Shown here one piece after another: positions 18,495 through 28,817 of a stretch of DNA of 64,000 nt (position 1 is its first letter; the number at the start of each line of letters is the position of its first letter). The stretch spans positions 1 through 64,000 of the forward strand of contig NZ_MCAS01000031.1 in the NCBI RefSeq assembly GCF_003610895.1, given 5' to 3'. This stretch comes from Paraburkholderia fungorum (GTDB lineage Bacteria > Pseudomonadota > Gammaproteobacteria > Burkholderiales > Burkholderiaceae). The notes beneath the pieces were generated by a model, which did not search any database, was not told the DNA's origin, and saw only the letters and a program-made list of their open reading frames with translations. The position numbers and the translations under genes are program-made.

Positions 18495-19694
18495 ATGATT
18501 GCTCAGAAGAATGGCGCAACCGACGCAACGTGCGTCTCGCGGCGCACGACAATCGCGGCCATGGCTGCGATTGTCGTGCTCGCCGGCACGGTCCCCGGTT
18601 CGGCGCGTAGCCAGGGCGCCACCATCAAGATCGGCGTGCCGGTCCCGTTGTCGGGCAGTAGCGCTAACGCCGGTCAGGACATCGTCAACGGTGCCAAACT
18701 GGCCGCCGCCAAAATCAATGCGGCCGGCGGCGTGCTCGGCAAGCAGATCGAACTGGTGCCGGAAGACGACGCCTGCGACGCGCAGACGGCTGTACAGGCA
18801 GCGCAAAAACTCGTCGACGCAGGCGTTGTCGCGGTAGCAGGCGGTTACTGCTCCAGCGCGGCGCTGCCGGAATTGACAACCTTTCATCGCGCCGGCATTC
18901 CCTACGTGATGGACGCGTCGACCAATCCCAAACTGACCGAGATGGGCTACGAGAACGTGTTCCGCACGATCGGCCGTGACGACGAACAGGGTCCGTTTGC
19001 CGCCAATTTCATCAAGAACTTCCTGCACGCGAAACGCGCGGCTGTCATCAACGACAACACGACCTATTCCAAGGGCCTCGCCGACAACACAGTGGAAGCG
19101 CTGAAAAAGAACGGCGTCGACGTTGTCTACGACGATGCGATCACACCCGGCCAGATGGATTACTCGCCGACACTGACCCATGTCGCCGCGCTGAAACCGG
19201 ACGTCATCTACTACACCGGCTACTTCGCCGAGGCCGGCCTGATGGTGAAAGAGGCGCGGCAACTGGGGATGAAAATGACGCTGATGGGCGGTGACGCCAC
19301 CAACGACCCCACGCTGATGAAAACCGCCGGCCCCGCAGCCGACGACATGGTCATCACCACGGCGCCACTGGCGCAGTTCCTGAGTGCCGCGCACGGCTAC
19401 GTCGACGACTATACGAAGGCTTACGGACAAGGTCCCGGCCCCTATTCCGTCTATGAATACGATGCCGTCGGGGTCACTGCAAAGGCGATCGCGAACGCAA
19501 AATCGACGACACCCGCTGCGATCAGTGCTGCTCTGCACAAGATTTCGGGCTATCAGGGCGTGACCGGAACAATCAGCTTCAATGCGAAAGGTGACCGCAG
19601 CAACGCGGTGTATATCGTCATCACGGTGCGCGGCGGCAATTTCGCGCCTTATCAGCGTCTTGATTCGGGCGGGCACTGGGTGGCGATGAAGTAG
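18495..19694 (+). CDS. Branched-chain amino acid-type ABC transporter, substrate-binding protein
   Basis: A 399-residue periplasmic binding protein of the LivK (Peripla_BP_6) type. An N-terminal signal peptide is clear (TTIAAMAAIVVLAGTVPGSA, then RSQG). The mature part starts TIKIGVPVPLSGSSANAGQD, the classic ligand-pocket start, and includes GGVLGKQIELVPEDDACDAQ. AAGGAG lies eight bases before the ATG. It heads an operon of binding protein, permease, permease-ATPase fusion and ATPase. The neighbouring dadA-like operon suggests an amino acid or related ligand. Confidence 0.93.
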   Translation: MIAQKNGATDATCVSRRTTIAAMAAIVVLAGTVPGSARSQGATIKIGVPVPLSGSSANAGQDIVNGAKLAAAKINAAGGVLGKQIELVPEDDACDAQTAVQAAQKLVDAGVVAVAGGYCSSAALPELTTFHRAGIPYVMDASTNPKLTEMGYENVFRTIGRDDEQGPFAANFIKNFLHAKRAAVINDNTTYSKGLADNTVEALKKNGVDVVYDDAITPGQMDYSPTLTHVAALKPDVIYYTGYFAEAGLMVKEARQLGMKMTLMGGDATNDPTLMKTAGPAADDMVITTAPLAQFLSAAHGYVDDYTKAYGQGPGPYSVYEYDAVGVTAKAIANAKSTTPAAISAALHKISGYQGVTGTISFNAKGDRSNAVYIVITVRGGNFAPYQRLDSGGHWVAMK

Positions 19695-19719
19695 GCCCTG
19701 TCGCGCACCGGGCCCGGTC

Positions 19720-20619
19720 ATGAGCACCTTTTTCCAGTTCGTCATCGAAGGGCTGACGACGGGCTCGTTCTATGCCCTCGTCGCCCTCGGCTACACGATG
19801 GTCTACGGGATCATCCGGCTGATCAATTTCGCTCACGGTGATCTGTTCATGGTCGGCGCATTCGTCGGCTGGACCGCGTTGACCGCGCTCGCCGCGGCAC
19901 ACCTGCCGCTCGCACTGACGCTGCTGATTGCGCTCGTGGCTTCGATGGCCGTGACCGGCGCCCTTGGTCTCGCCATCGAGCGGCTGGCGTATCAACCGTT
20001 GTTGCGCGCGCCGCGGCTGTCGATTCTGATCACCGCGCTCGGTGTTTCGCTCGCGCTGGAAAACGGCGTGCTGCTGCTCTACGGCGCCGGCTTTGATACC
20101 TATCCGCACGTGCTCAGCCAGGCAGGCCTGGATCTGCTCGGCGTGCGGGTCAGTTTCACGCAGATCGGCATCATCGTGGCGAGCTTTGCGCTGATGCTGG
20201 CGCTGTATTTCTTCGTTCATCACACCTTCCTCGGCACGGCCATGCGCGCGCTGGCAATCGATCAGGACGCAGCGCGTCTGATGGGCGTGAATGTCGAGCG
20301 GCTGATCCAGTTGACCTTCCTGCTCGGTTCCGTGCTGGCCGCCGTCGCAGGCGTGATGGAAGGGCTCTACTACACGCAGATCAATTTCTTCATGGGCTTT
20401 GTGCTGGGTCTGCGTGCTTTCACCGCCGCTGTTCTCGGCGGCATCGGCAACATTCCGGGTGCGATGGCCGGCGGCATTCTGATCGGCCTGCTCGAAGCGT
20501 TCGGCGCGGGCTATGTCTCGTCGCAGTGGACCGATGTGCTGGTCTTCGGTGTGCTAATCGGTGTGCTCGTCATCAAGCCGACCGGCTTGTTCGGCGAACG
20601 CGTCGTCGAGAGAATGTAG
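19720..20619 (+). CDS. livH: ABC transporter permease, LivH type
   Basis: A 299-residue inner-membrane permease. GLTTGSFYALVALGYTMVYG followed by IIRLINFAHGDLFMVGAF is the LivH signature, and the AVLGGIGNIPGAMAGG loop is the ATPase-contact EAA-like region of this class. It starts 25 bp after the binding protein and ends 3 bp before the fusion gene, so it is clearly co-transcribed. Confidence 0.94.
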   Translation: MSTFFQFVIEGLTTGSFYALVALGYTMVYGIIRLINFAHGDLFMVGAFVGWTALTALAAAHLPLALTLLIALVASMAVTGALGLAIERLAYQPLLRAPRLSILITALGVSLALENGVLLLYGAGFDTYPHVLSQAGLDLLGVRVSFTQIGIIVASFALMLALYFFVHHTFLGTAMRALAIDQDAARLMGVNVERLIQLTFLLGSVLAAVAGVMEGLYYTQINFFMGFVLGLRAFTAAVLGGIGNIPGAMAGGILIGLLEAFGAGYVSSQWTDVLVFGVLIGVLVIKPTGLFGERVVERM

Positions 20620-20622
20620 GCC

Positions 20623-22431
20623 ATGCGTGCGGCGCAAGCTTCAGCGCGTTGGCGCCGTCCTGCAGCCGGCGTCGGCCTCCTGATCGCCGCCGTGGCGCTG
20701 CCGGCTGTCGCCAGCAGCTATATCGTCGATGTCGGCCTGACTATCGCCACCTATTCGATCCTCGGCCTGGGGCTGAATATCGTAGTCGGCTATGCCGGGC
20801 TGCTGGATCTGGGCTATGCCGCCTTCTTCGCCATCGGCGCGTACACGACGGCGCTGCTGGAAACCCTGCTGCACTTCTCGTTCTGGGAAACGCTGCCGTT
20901 CAGTCTCGCGTTTGCCGGCGCTTCGGGCATCGTGATCGGCTACCCCACGCTGCGCCTGCGCAGCGACTATCTGGCGATCGTCACGCTGGGATTCGGCGAG
21001 ATCACGCGCATCATTGCCACCAATCTGCGGATTACGGGCGGGCCGAACGGCATCTACGGTATCGACAGCCCGAACCTGTTCGGCTACGAAATCAGCTCGC
21101 CTCATGCGGTGTACGAACTGGGTATCGCGTTCCTCGTGGTGGTGCTCGTGTTTGCGATCCGCCTTGGTCAGTCGCGGCTCGGCCGCGCCTGGACCAGCAT
21201 CCGCGAGGACGAGGCGGCGGCCGAGGCCGTCGGCGTGCCGACGCTGCGCGTCAAGCTGCTGGCCTACGTCATGGGCGCATTGATCGGCGGACTGGGCGGC
21301 AGCCTGTTCGCCGCGCGCTTCGGGACCATCGACCCGACCGGCTTCACCTATCTGCAGTCCGTCACGATCCTGATCATCGTCGTGCTGGGCGGCCGAGGCA
21401 GTATTCCCGGCGTGATACTCGGCGCCGTTATCGTTGCCGGCCTGCCCGAGCTGCTGCGGTTTCTCAACCTTTGGCGCATCTTCGGCTTCGCGATCGGGCT
21501 GGTGATTCTGATGCTGCTCCGGCCGCAAGGGCTGTGGCCGGCGCCACTGCGCCGCGTCGCGCCGCCGCGCGAGGGCGCCGGTGCCGCAAAGCCCGCGCGC
21601 CGTCAGATCGTCACCGATGAAATCCTGCTCGATGTGCGCGACATGCAGCGCCGCTTTGGCGGGGTGCGTGCAGTGGGCGGCGTCAGTTTCACCGTGCGCG
21701 GCGGCGAGATTCTCAGCCTGATCGGCCCGAACGGCGCAGGCAAAACCACGGTGTTCAACTGTCTCACCGGGGTGACGCGCCTGAGCGGCGGTCAGGTTCT
21801 CTGGCGCGGCGCATCGCTGGTTGGCGGCGCACCGCATCGCATCGTCCATCGCGGGATGGCGCGCACGTTCCAGGGCATCCGCCTGTTCGCCAACATGACG
21901 GCTTTCGAGAATGTGCTGATCGGCATGGACCATCGGCTCAGAATGCCATTGATCGCAGAACTGCTTGCACTGCCCTCTGCTCGCTCCGAGGAGGCCGATC
22001 ACGCAGCGGAAGGCCTCGGCTGGCTTGGCTTCGTCGGCCTCGGCGCCCGGGCGGGCGAACGCGCCGCCGACCTGCCTTATGGCGATCAACGCCGCCTGGA
22101 GATTGCTCGCGCGCTCGCCAGCAACCCCTATCTTCTGCTGCTGGACGAACCCGCAGCGGGAATGAATCCGACCGAGAAGCACGCATTGATGGAGCTGATC
22201 CGGCGTATTCGGGATCTTGGCGTGACGGTGCTGCTGATCGAACACGACATGATGCTGGTAATGGGCGTGTCGGACCGGATCATCGTCATGGACCATGGCG
22301 TCATCATCGCCGAGGGAACGCCCGGCGAGATCCAGGCCGACCCTCGTGTAATTGATGCCTATCTCGGTACAGCCGGGATTGACGAAGCGGCCGACGATGC
22401 CGCCGGGGAGACCTCGCTGTGGGACTCCTAA
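20623..22431 (+). CDS. LivM-LivG fusion: ABC permease joined to ATPase
   Basis: A 602-residue two-domain protein. Residues about 1-310 are a LivM-type permease (YSILGLGLNIVVGYAGLLDLG, GQSRLGRAWTSIREDEAAAEAVGV). A short linker rich in Pro, Ala and Arg leads to a LivG-type ATPase from about residue 335. The ATPase has Walker A GPNGAGKTT, a signature region PYGDQRRLEIARAL, and Walker B LLLLDEPAAGMNP. In most bacteria these are separate genes; fused LivM/LivG proteins are known in Burkholderiales and other Proteobacteria. Fusion fixes permease:ATPase stoichiometry. The reading frame is intact with no sign of an assembly error. Confidence 0.93.
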   Translation: MRAAQASARWRRPAAGVGLLIAAVALPAVASSYIVDVGLTIATYSILGLGLNIVVGYAGLLDLGYAAFFAIGAYTTALLETLLHFSFWETLPFSLAFAGASGIVIGYPTLRLRSDYLAIVTLGFGEITRIIATNLRITGGPNGIYGIDSPNLFGYEISSPHAVYELGIAFLVVVLVFAIRLGQSRLGRAWTSIREDEAAAEAVGVPTLRVKLLAYVMGALIGGLGGSLFAARFGTIDPTGFTYLQSVTILIIVVLGGRGSIPGVILGAVIVAGLPELLRFLNLWRIFGFAIGLVILMLLRPQGLWPAPLRRVAPPREGAGAAKPARRQIVTDEILLDVRDMQRRFGGVRAVGGVSFTVRGGEILSLIGPNGAGKTTVFNCLTGVTRLSGGQVLWRGASLVGGAPHRIVHRGMARTFQGIRLFANMTAFENVLIGMDHRLRMPLIAELLALPSARSEEADHAAEGLGWLGFVGLGARAGERAADLPYGDQRRLEIARALASNPYLLLLDEPAAGMNPTEKHALMELIRRIRDLGVTVLLIEHDMMLVMGVSDRIIVMDHGVIIAEGTPGEIQADPRVIDAYLGTAGIDEAADDAAGETSLWDS

Positions 22432-23150
22432 CGATCCGCGATCTGCATGTCAGCTATGGGAACGTGGAGGTTCTGCACGGCCTCTCGCTGGACGTCGGAG
22501 AAGGTGAGATCGTGGCCTTGCTCGGCAGCAACGGCGCGGGCAAGACCACGACGCTACGCGCCATTTCCGGACTGATTCGCTCGCGCGCCGGACAGATCGT
22601 GATGGCCGGGCAGCCGCTCACCGAACTGCGGGCTCACCAGATCGTGGCCCTGGGTCTTGGCCACGTACCGGAAGGCCGACGCATGTTCGGCGCGCTGAGC
22701 GTCGAGGAGAATCTGCGGCTCGGTGGTTATCTGATCCGGACCGACGGCGCGTTGCTGGGAGAGCGGATGGCCGGGGTCTATCGGACTTTCCCGCGGCTCG
22801 GAGAGCGGCGCGGTCAGTTGGCGGGCACGCTCAGCGGCGGCGAACAGCAGATGCTCGCGATCGCACGCGCGCTGATGCTGCGGCCTCGCGTCGTGCTGCT
22901 GGACGAGCCGTCCATGGGATTGGCGCCGAAACTGGTCCGGGTGATCTTCGGCATGATTGCCGACATCTGCAACGAAGGCACCTCGATTCTTCTCGTCGAG
23001 CAGAACGCAAGGCAGGCACTGCGTATCGCTCATCGGGCCTACGTGCTGGAAAGCGGCCGCATCGCGCTGGCCGGTCCTGCCAGGGATCTGGCGCAGGATA
23101 GCCGGGTTCGCGCGGCGTATCTGGGTGGGAGTGCGGTTACGACGAAGTGA
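22419..23150 (+). CDS. livF: ABC transporter ATPase, LivF type
   Basis: A 243-residue ATPase starting at a GTG codon that overlaps the end of the fusion gene by 13 bp; GGGGAG lies upstream. Walker A is GSNGAGKTTT (about residue 35), the signature is LSGGEQQMLAIARAL, and Walker B is VVLLDEPSMGLAP. It completes the importer as the second nucleotide-binding subunit. Confidence 0.94.
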   Translation: MGLLTIRDLHVSYGNVEVLHGLSLDVGEGEIVALLGSNGAGKTTTLRAISGLIRSRAGQIVMAGQPLTELRAHQIVALGLGHVPEGRRMFGALSVEENLRLGGYLIRTDGALLGERMAGVYRTFPRLGERRGQLAGTLSGGEQQMLAIARALMLRPRVVLLDEPSMGLAPKLVRVIFGMIADICNEGTSILLVEQNARQALRIAHRAYVLESGRIALAGPARDLAQDSRVRAAYLGGSAVTTK

Positions 23151-23276
23151 TATCAGATCGAGCGGATGCCATACCAAACCGGAGGTGCTTCGCGCGTAAT
23201 CGAGTAGATATATTCCGTGTTTCCCAGAACAACAGATGGACGCCACTAAGGTTGCGCCTGACGGACCCAAAAACAA

Positions 23277-23310
23277 AAAGCCGTTGAATCCTTTTAGATT
23301 CAACGGCTTA
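23277..23310 (-). terminator. Rho-independent terminator of tRNA-Ser
   Basis: A perfect 12-bp stem (AGCCGTTGAATC / GATTCAACGGCT) with a six-base loop. On the minus strand it is followed by TTTTTGTTTTT. It lies about 12 bp downstream of the tRNA 3' end. On the plus strand it could also end the livF transcript, but the U-tract is poor in that direction. Confidence 0.9.
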
Positions 23311-23321
23311 TCATTCAGTTC

Positions 23322-23412
23322 TGGCGGAGAGACGGGGATTCGAACCCCGGATAGGTTATTAACCTATACACGCTTTCCAGGCGTGCGACTTAAACCGCTC
23401 ATCCATCTCTCC
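23322..23412 (-). tRNA. tRNA-Ser (anticodon GGA)
   Basis: A 91-nt class II tRNA. The acceptor stem GGAGAGA pairs with TCTCTCC and is followed by G and an encoded CCA. The anticodon arm CACGC-CTGGAAA-GCGTG places GGA at positions 34-36. A long variable arm (TATAGGTTAATAACCTATCC region) and the T-arm GGGGTTCGAATCCCC are present. It reads UCC and UCU serine codons. tRNA-Ser genes often serve as integration sites, but no integrase is next to this one. Confidence 0.96.
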
Positions 23413-23472
23413 GGCGGGGAGCCGAATTATAGCAAACTTCGCGCCCTGCGCCACACCCATGCGCAAACACGC

Positions 23473-25491
23473 TTAAGGATGCCGGATGTAGTCCACCAGC
23501 GCCCTCGTATAAGCGTCCGGTTTCCGGTCGATCAGACTCACTGCGATCGCCACCAGAAACCCCGCCGGTACGCCGAACACGCCTGAGCTGATCGGTTCGA
23601 TCCCAAACCAGCGCGCACCCGCGAAGCCCGTCATCTGCGTGAAGAACGGATACGTCGAGACGATGTAGTAAATGCAGACCACGAGCCCCGCCACCATGCC
23701 CGCGACTGCGCCAAGCCGCGTGGTGCGTTTCCAGAACACGCCCAGCACCAGCACCGGAAACAGGCTCGAAGCCGCCAGCGAAAATGCCGCCCCAACCAGA
23801 AAGAGAATATTCCCCGTATTCAGCGAAGCTACATACGACGCGAAAAGCGCGACCCCGAGCAACAATATCTTCGAGATCGTCACGCGCCGCTGGCTCGATG
23901 CCGTCGGATCGACCATGTGATAGTAGACGTCGTGCGATAGCGCGTTGGCAATCGTCAGCAGCAAACCGTCCGCAGTCGAAAGCGCCGCAGCCAGCGCACC
24001 GGCCGCGATCAACCCCGACATCACATACGGCAGCCCCGCGATTTCAGGCGCGGCGAGCACCACCATATCCGGCTGCATCTGGATCTCACTCCAACGCACG
24101 ATGCCGTCGCCATTCGTATCGGCAAGGCTGATCAGACTCGGCTCGACCTTGCGCCATTGCGTAAGCCACTGCGGCAAATCGGCAAAGTGATGGCCGACCA
24201 GGTTGCTCAACATCTCATACTTGATCAGCACGGCCAGCACGGGCACCGTCAGATAGAACAGCGCGACGAAGAACAACGTCCAGCCGACCGAGCGTCGCGC
24301 GGAGGCCACCGAGGTCGTCGTGTTGTAGCGTGTCAGGATGTGCGGCAGGCTCGCCGTGCCCAGCGACAGGCACAGCAGCAGTGACAGGAAATTGCGCTCG
24401 TGGGTGCGCCGGTCCTCTTCGCTCGTCACGGGAAATGCTTCGTGCATCGGCACCGGCGCGGCCGCGCGCATCAGCATCTCGTCGCGGAGTTGGGTCCAGA
24501 CGATCTGCGCGGCGGCGGCGTCGCGTGGAAACTGTTCGAGCGCTTTCTCACGTTCCTTGATATCGCGTAGCGGACCGTTGTGGCGGCGCAAGTCCGCGAC
24601 TTCCTGCGTGAGGCGCAGCTTCTCGTCAACGAACGATTGCGGCAGCGTATCGAGCCGCATCTGCATCAGATCGGCGCGCCGCCGATAGTCGTCGCGTACG
24701 GTCTGTTCGAGCGGTGCGTCGCGCACCTGCTTCTCGAGTCCTTCGACGCGCTCCATCAAGCGCCCATAGTTGAACTGCGGCACCCAGCCGAGGCCGTCCT
24801 TATGCGCGATCATCGACACGGGAATCAGAATCGCCGCAATCAGGATGATGTATTGCGCGACCTGGGTCCACGTCACGGCACGCATGCCGCCCAGAAACGA
24901 GCACACGAGAATTCCCGCCAGCCCGCAGAAAATGCCGATCGCGAAATCGACGCCGATAAAACGCGTCGCTATCAGTCCGACACCCTGAATCTGCGCGACC
25001 AGATAAACGAACGAGCACAGGATCGCCGCTAACGCCGCAAGCCCACGCACCGCGTTGCTCGAAAAGCGCGTGCCGAGAAAGTCGGGGATCGTGTAGCGCG
25101 CGAGCTTGCGCACATACGGCGCGAGCAGAAATGCGACGAGACAATAGCCGCCGGTCCAACCCATCAGGTACGCGAGACCGTCATATCCGGTCGCATAAAT
25201 CGACCCGGCGAGGCCGATGAACGATGCAGCGGACAACCAGTCGGCCGCAGTCGCCATGCCGTTGAAGAAGGACGGCACGCGCCGCCCGGCCACGTAGTAT
25301 TCGACGAGGTCCGATGTGCGCGACAGCAAGCCAATCACCGCATACACGGCGATCGGCACGAACAGGAACACATAACCGATCCACACACCCGGGCCGGTGG
25401 TCCGCTCGATAAGCCACATCACGTAGATGAAAAGCAGGAAACCGAGCGTATAGAGCGCGTATGAACGAATCAGCCGGTTCGTGAGCTTCAT
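23473..25491 (-). CDS. Sodium:solute symporter, VC_2705/acetate-permease type
   Basis: A 672-residue inner-membrane Na+/solute symporter, probably importing acetate or a similar carboxylate given the acs gene upstream. About 13 hydrophobic helices are split by a soluble insert of about 110 residues (MERVEGLEKQVRDAPLEQT through the next helices) predicted to be a coiled coil. Later, LADTNGDGIVRWSEI fits a canonical EF-hand loop (D-x-N-x-D-G-x-V-x-x-x-E). I start it at MKLTNRLIRS (25491), which begins 4 bp after the stop of the small subunit gene; the longer frame runs back through that gene. Confidence 0.91.
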   Translation of the reverse strand: MKLTNRLIRSYALYTLGFLLFIYVMWLIERTTGPGVWIGYVFLFVPIAVYAVIGLLSRTSDLVEYYVAGRRVPSFFNGMATAADWLSAASFIGLAGSIYATGYDGLAYLMGWTGGYCLVAFLLAPYVRKLARYTIPDFLGTRFSSNAVRGLAALAAILCSFVYLVAQIQGVGLIATRFIGVDFAIGIFCGLAGILVCSFLGGMRAVTWTQVAQYIILIAAILIPVSMIAHKDGLGWVPQFNYGRLMERVEGLEKQVRDAPLEQTVRDDYRRRADLMQMRLDTLPQSFVDEKLRLTQEVADLRRHNGPLRDIKEREKALEQFPRDAAAAQIVWTQLRDEMLMRAAAPVPMHEAFPVTSEEDRRTHERNFLSLLLCLSLGTASLPHILTRYNTTTSVASARRSVGWTLFFVALFYLTVPVLAVLIKYEMLSNLVGHHFADLPQWLTQWRKVEPSLISLADTNGDGIVRWSEIQMQPDMVVLAAPEIAGLPYVMSGLIAAGALAAALSTADGLLLTIANALSHDVYYHMVDPTASSQRRVTISKILLLGVALFASYVASLNTGNILFLVGAAFSLAASSLFPVLVLGVFWKRTTRLGAVAGMVAGLVVCIYYIVSTYPFFTQMTGFAGARWFGIEPISSGVFGVPAGFLVAIAVSLIDRKPDAYTRALVDYIRHP

Positions 25492-25495
25492 CGGC

Positions 25496-25891
25496 TCAGC
25501 TTCCCGGCGCGATGGGCGCGCGAGCATCGGCACCGGCGCCGCCGATGCTCGAACCCGCATCGGCATCCGCATCGAAAGCGCGCTGCAGACGGCGGTCGGC
25601 ACGCTGCATCAGCACGATGTAAACGACGATCAACGCGACGTAAATCAGAATCGCCCCTTGTGCACCGAAGTAGAACGGCAACCTGAAGCCCATGAAGCGC
25701 ACGTGCTCCAATGCCGGCGCCACCAGCGGCAAAACGAACGACACCACGAAGCCCACCGTCATCAACGCCGCGATCAAGGCGAGATTGAAACGCCAGTACT
25801 TCTGATGCGCGCGCGCCATCGCAACCGAGACCGCAGGGGGTTCAGGCACGGGATTGAGCGTAGCGTGAGAGGTGTGGTGCGGCGCGGCCAT
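25496..25891 (-). CDS. DUF4212 small subunit of the sodium/substrate symporter
   Basis: A 131-residue protein with two hydrophobic helices (LALIAALMTVGFVVSFVLPLV and the ILIYVALIVVYIVLMQRADR segment) preceded by YWRFN, the family signature. DUF4212 proteins are encoded immediately before VC_2705-type symporters, exactly as here (4-bp gap). The ATG at 25891 is preferred; an earlier TTG is possible. The Ala/Gly/Asp-rich C-terminal tail is longer than in most members. Confidence 0.88.
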   Translation of the reverse strand: MAAPHHTSHATLNPVPEPPAVSVAMARAHQKYWRFNLALIAALMTVGFVVSFVLPLVAPALEHVRFMGFRLPFYFGAQGAILIYVALIVVYIVLMQRADRRLQRAFDADADAGSSIGGAGADARAPIAPGS

Positions 25892-26039
25892 GCGCCTATG
25901 TATCAAAAAGCCACCGGGCAGGCAATCGGGATTGTCCGCGCGGTGGCTTTAACAGCCTGACTTCAGTGGTCGATACCTGGGTCTGGTCAAGAGCGCATCG
26001 TCCGGGACGCGCTTTCCGCAAACCCTGGCAAACCCAGGC

Positions 26040-28022
<1,983 letters not shown>

Positions 28023-28817
28023 CGACAACCCCTTGGTGAAGATGAAACGTAAAACCTGTGCCGGCGCACCTTGGGTGCGCCATGTCATGCCGCGCGCAAT
28101 GACCCGGCGCGTGTCTCCTGATCCACGAACAACATGGCACGCGCGTTGTTTCGTCTACGCAACCCATTGCCAGCTTACAAGCACGATACCGGCAGGAACT
28201 TACCCGTCACTTACACAGGCTGCTCTACCCCCGTATTGCCTCGCGTTCGCAGGTTTGCCATGTTAGCTGAAGCACTCGCACCCTGTCATGAACTTCACCC
28301 AGCCATGACCTGCCATGGCGCGCGGTCATGCAGCATCGACACCCAGGGTTGTACCTGGGGTATTCCATGTCCACGCATCACAATTGGCGGTCATCCGCGG
28401 GTTCCGATCGCGCAGGCTCTTTGCCATGCCGGCAAAAGGAGCACTCATACGACAACTACGTCCGTCGGCAGCGATGCCGGCGCCAGGTTGCGGCGCAGCG
28501 TCGTGGTCCGGAGCCACTTCAGGCGCACCATCGCACGCCCCCACCAGCGGCCGTTGCCTACCCGCGGCGACCCCAACCCGCCACGACCGTCCATGGCGTG
28601 ACATCAATTCGATCACGATGGGTGCTCCTGCGAAGAAACCCCGTCGCATGTGAAAACCACTTCGCCGGACGGTGTGCAGTTGCAGTTCTATACATAAGTA
28701 TGGCCTTTCGCTTCCGCTCCGCCCCTACTATTCATACGCGGGACCCACCTCATGCCGTCGGCCGCGAGGTTCCGGCTGTAAAGCCAAGGCCGTCTCTTTT
28801 ACTTCAGGAATATCGAC
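28023..28817. other. 795-bp intergenic region between acs and the DUF1521 gene
   Basis: This separates the acetate genes from the T3SS island. Short open frames exist on both strands but none has a ribosome site or recognisable protein features. It must carry the acs promoter on the minus side and the promoter of the 28818 gene on the plus side. I searched by eye for a plant-inducible-promoter box (TTCGC-N15-TTCGC), an hrpII box (TTCG-N16-TTCG) and a HrpL box and found no convincing match. Confidence 0.5.

Noticed and set aside
18474..19745. Long minus-strand frame opposite the livK-like gene
   Set aside because: Antisense shadow of a clearly recognised binding protein; no ribosome site or domain.
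20641..22296. Long minus-strand frame opposite the LivM-LivG fusion
   Set aside because: Antisense shadow with His/Arg/Gln-rich composition.
23322..23412. Genomic island attachment site at tRNA-Ser
   Set aside because: No integrase, and no direct repeat of the tRNA 3' end was noticed elsewhere in the window.
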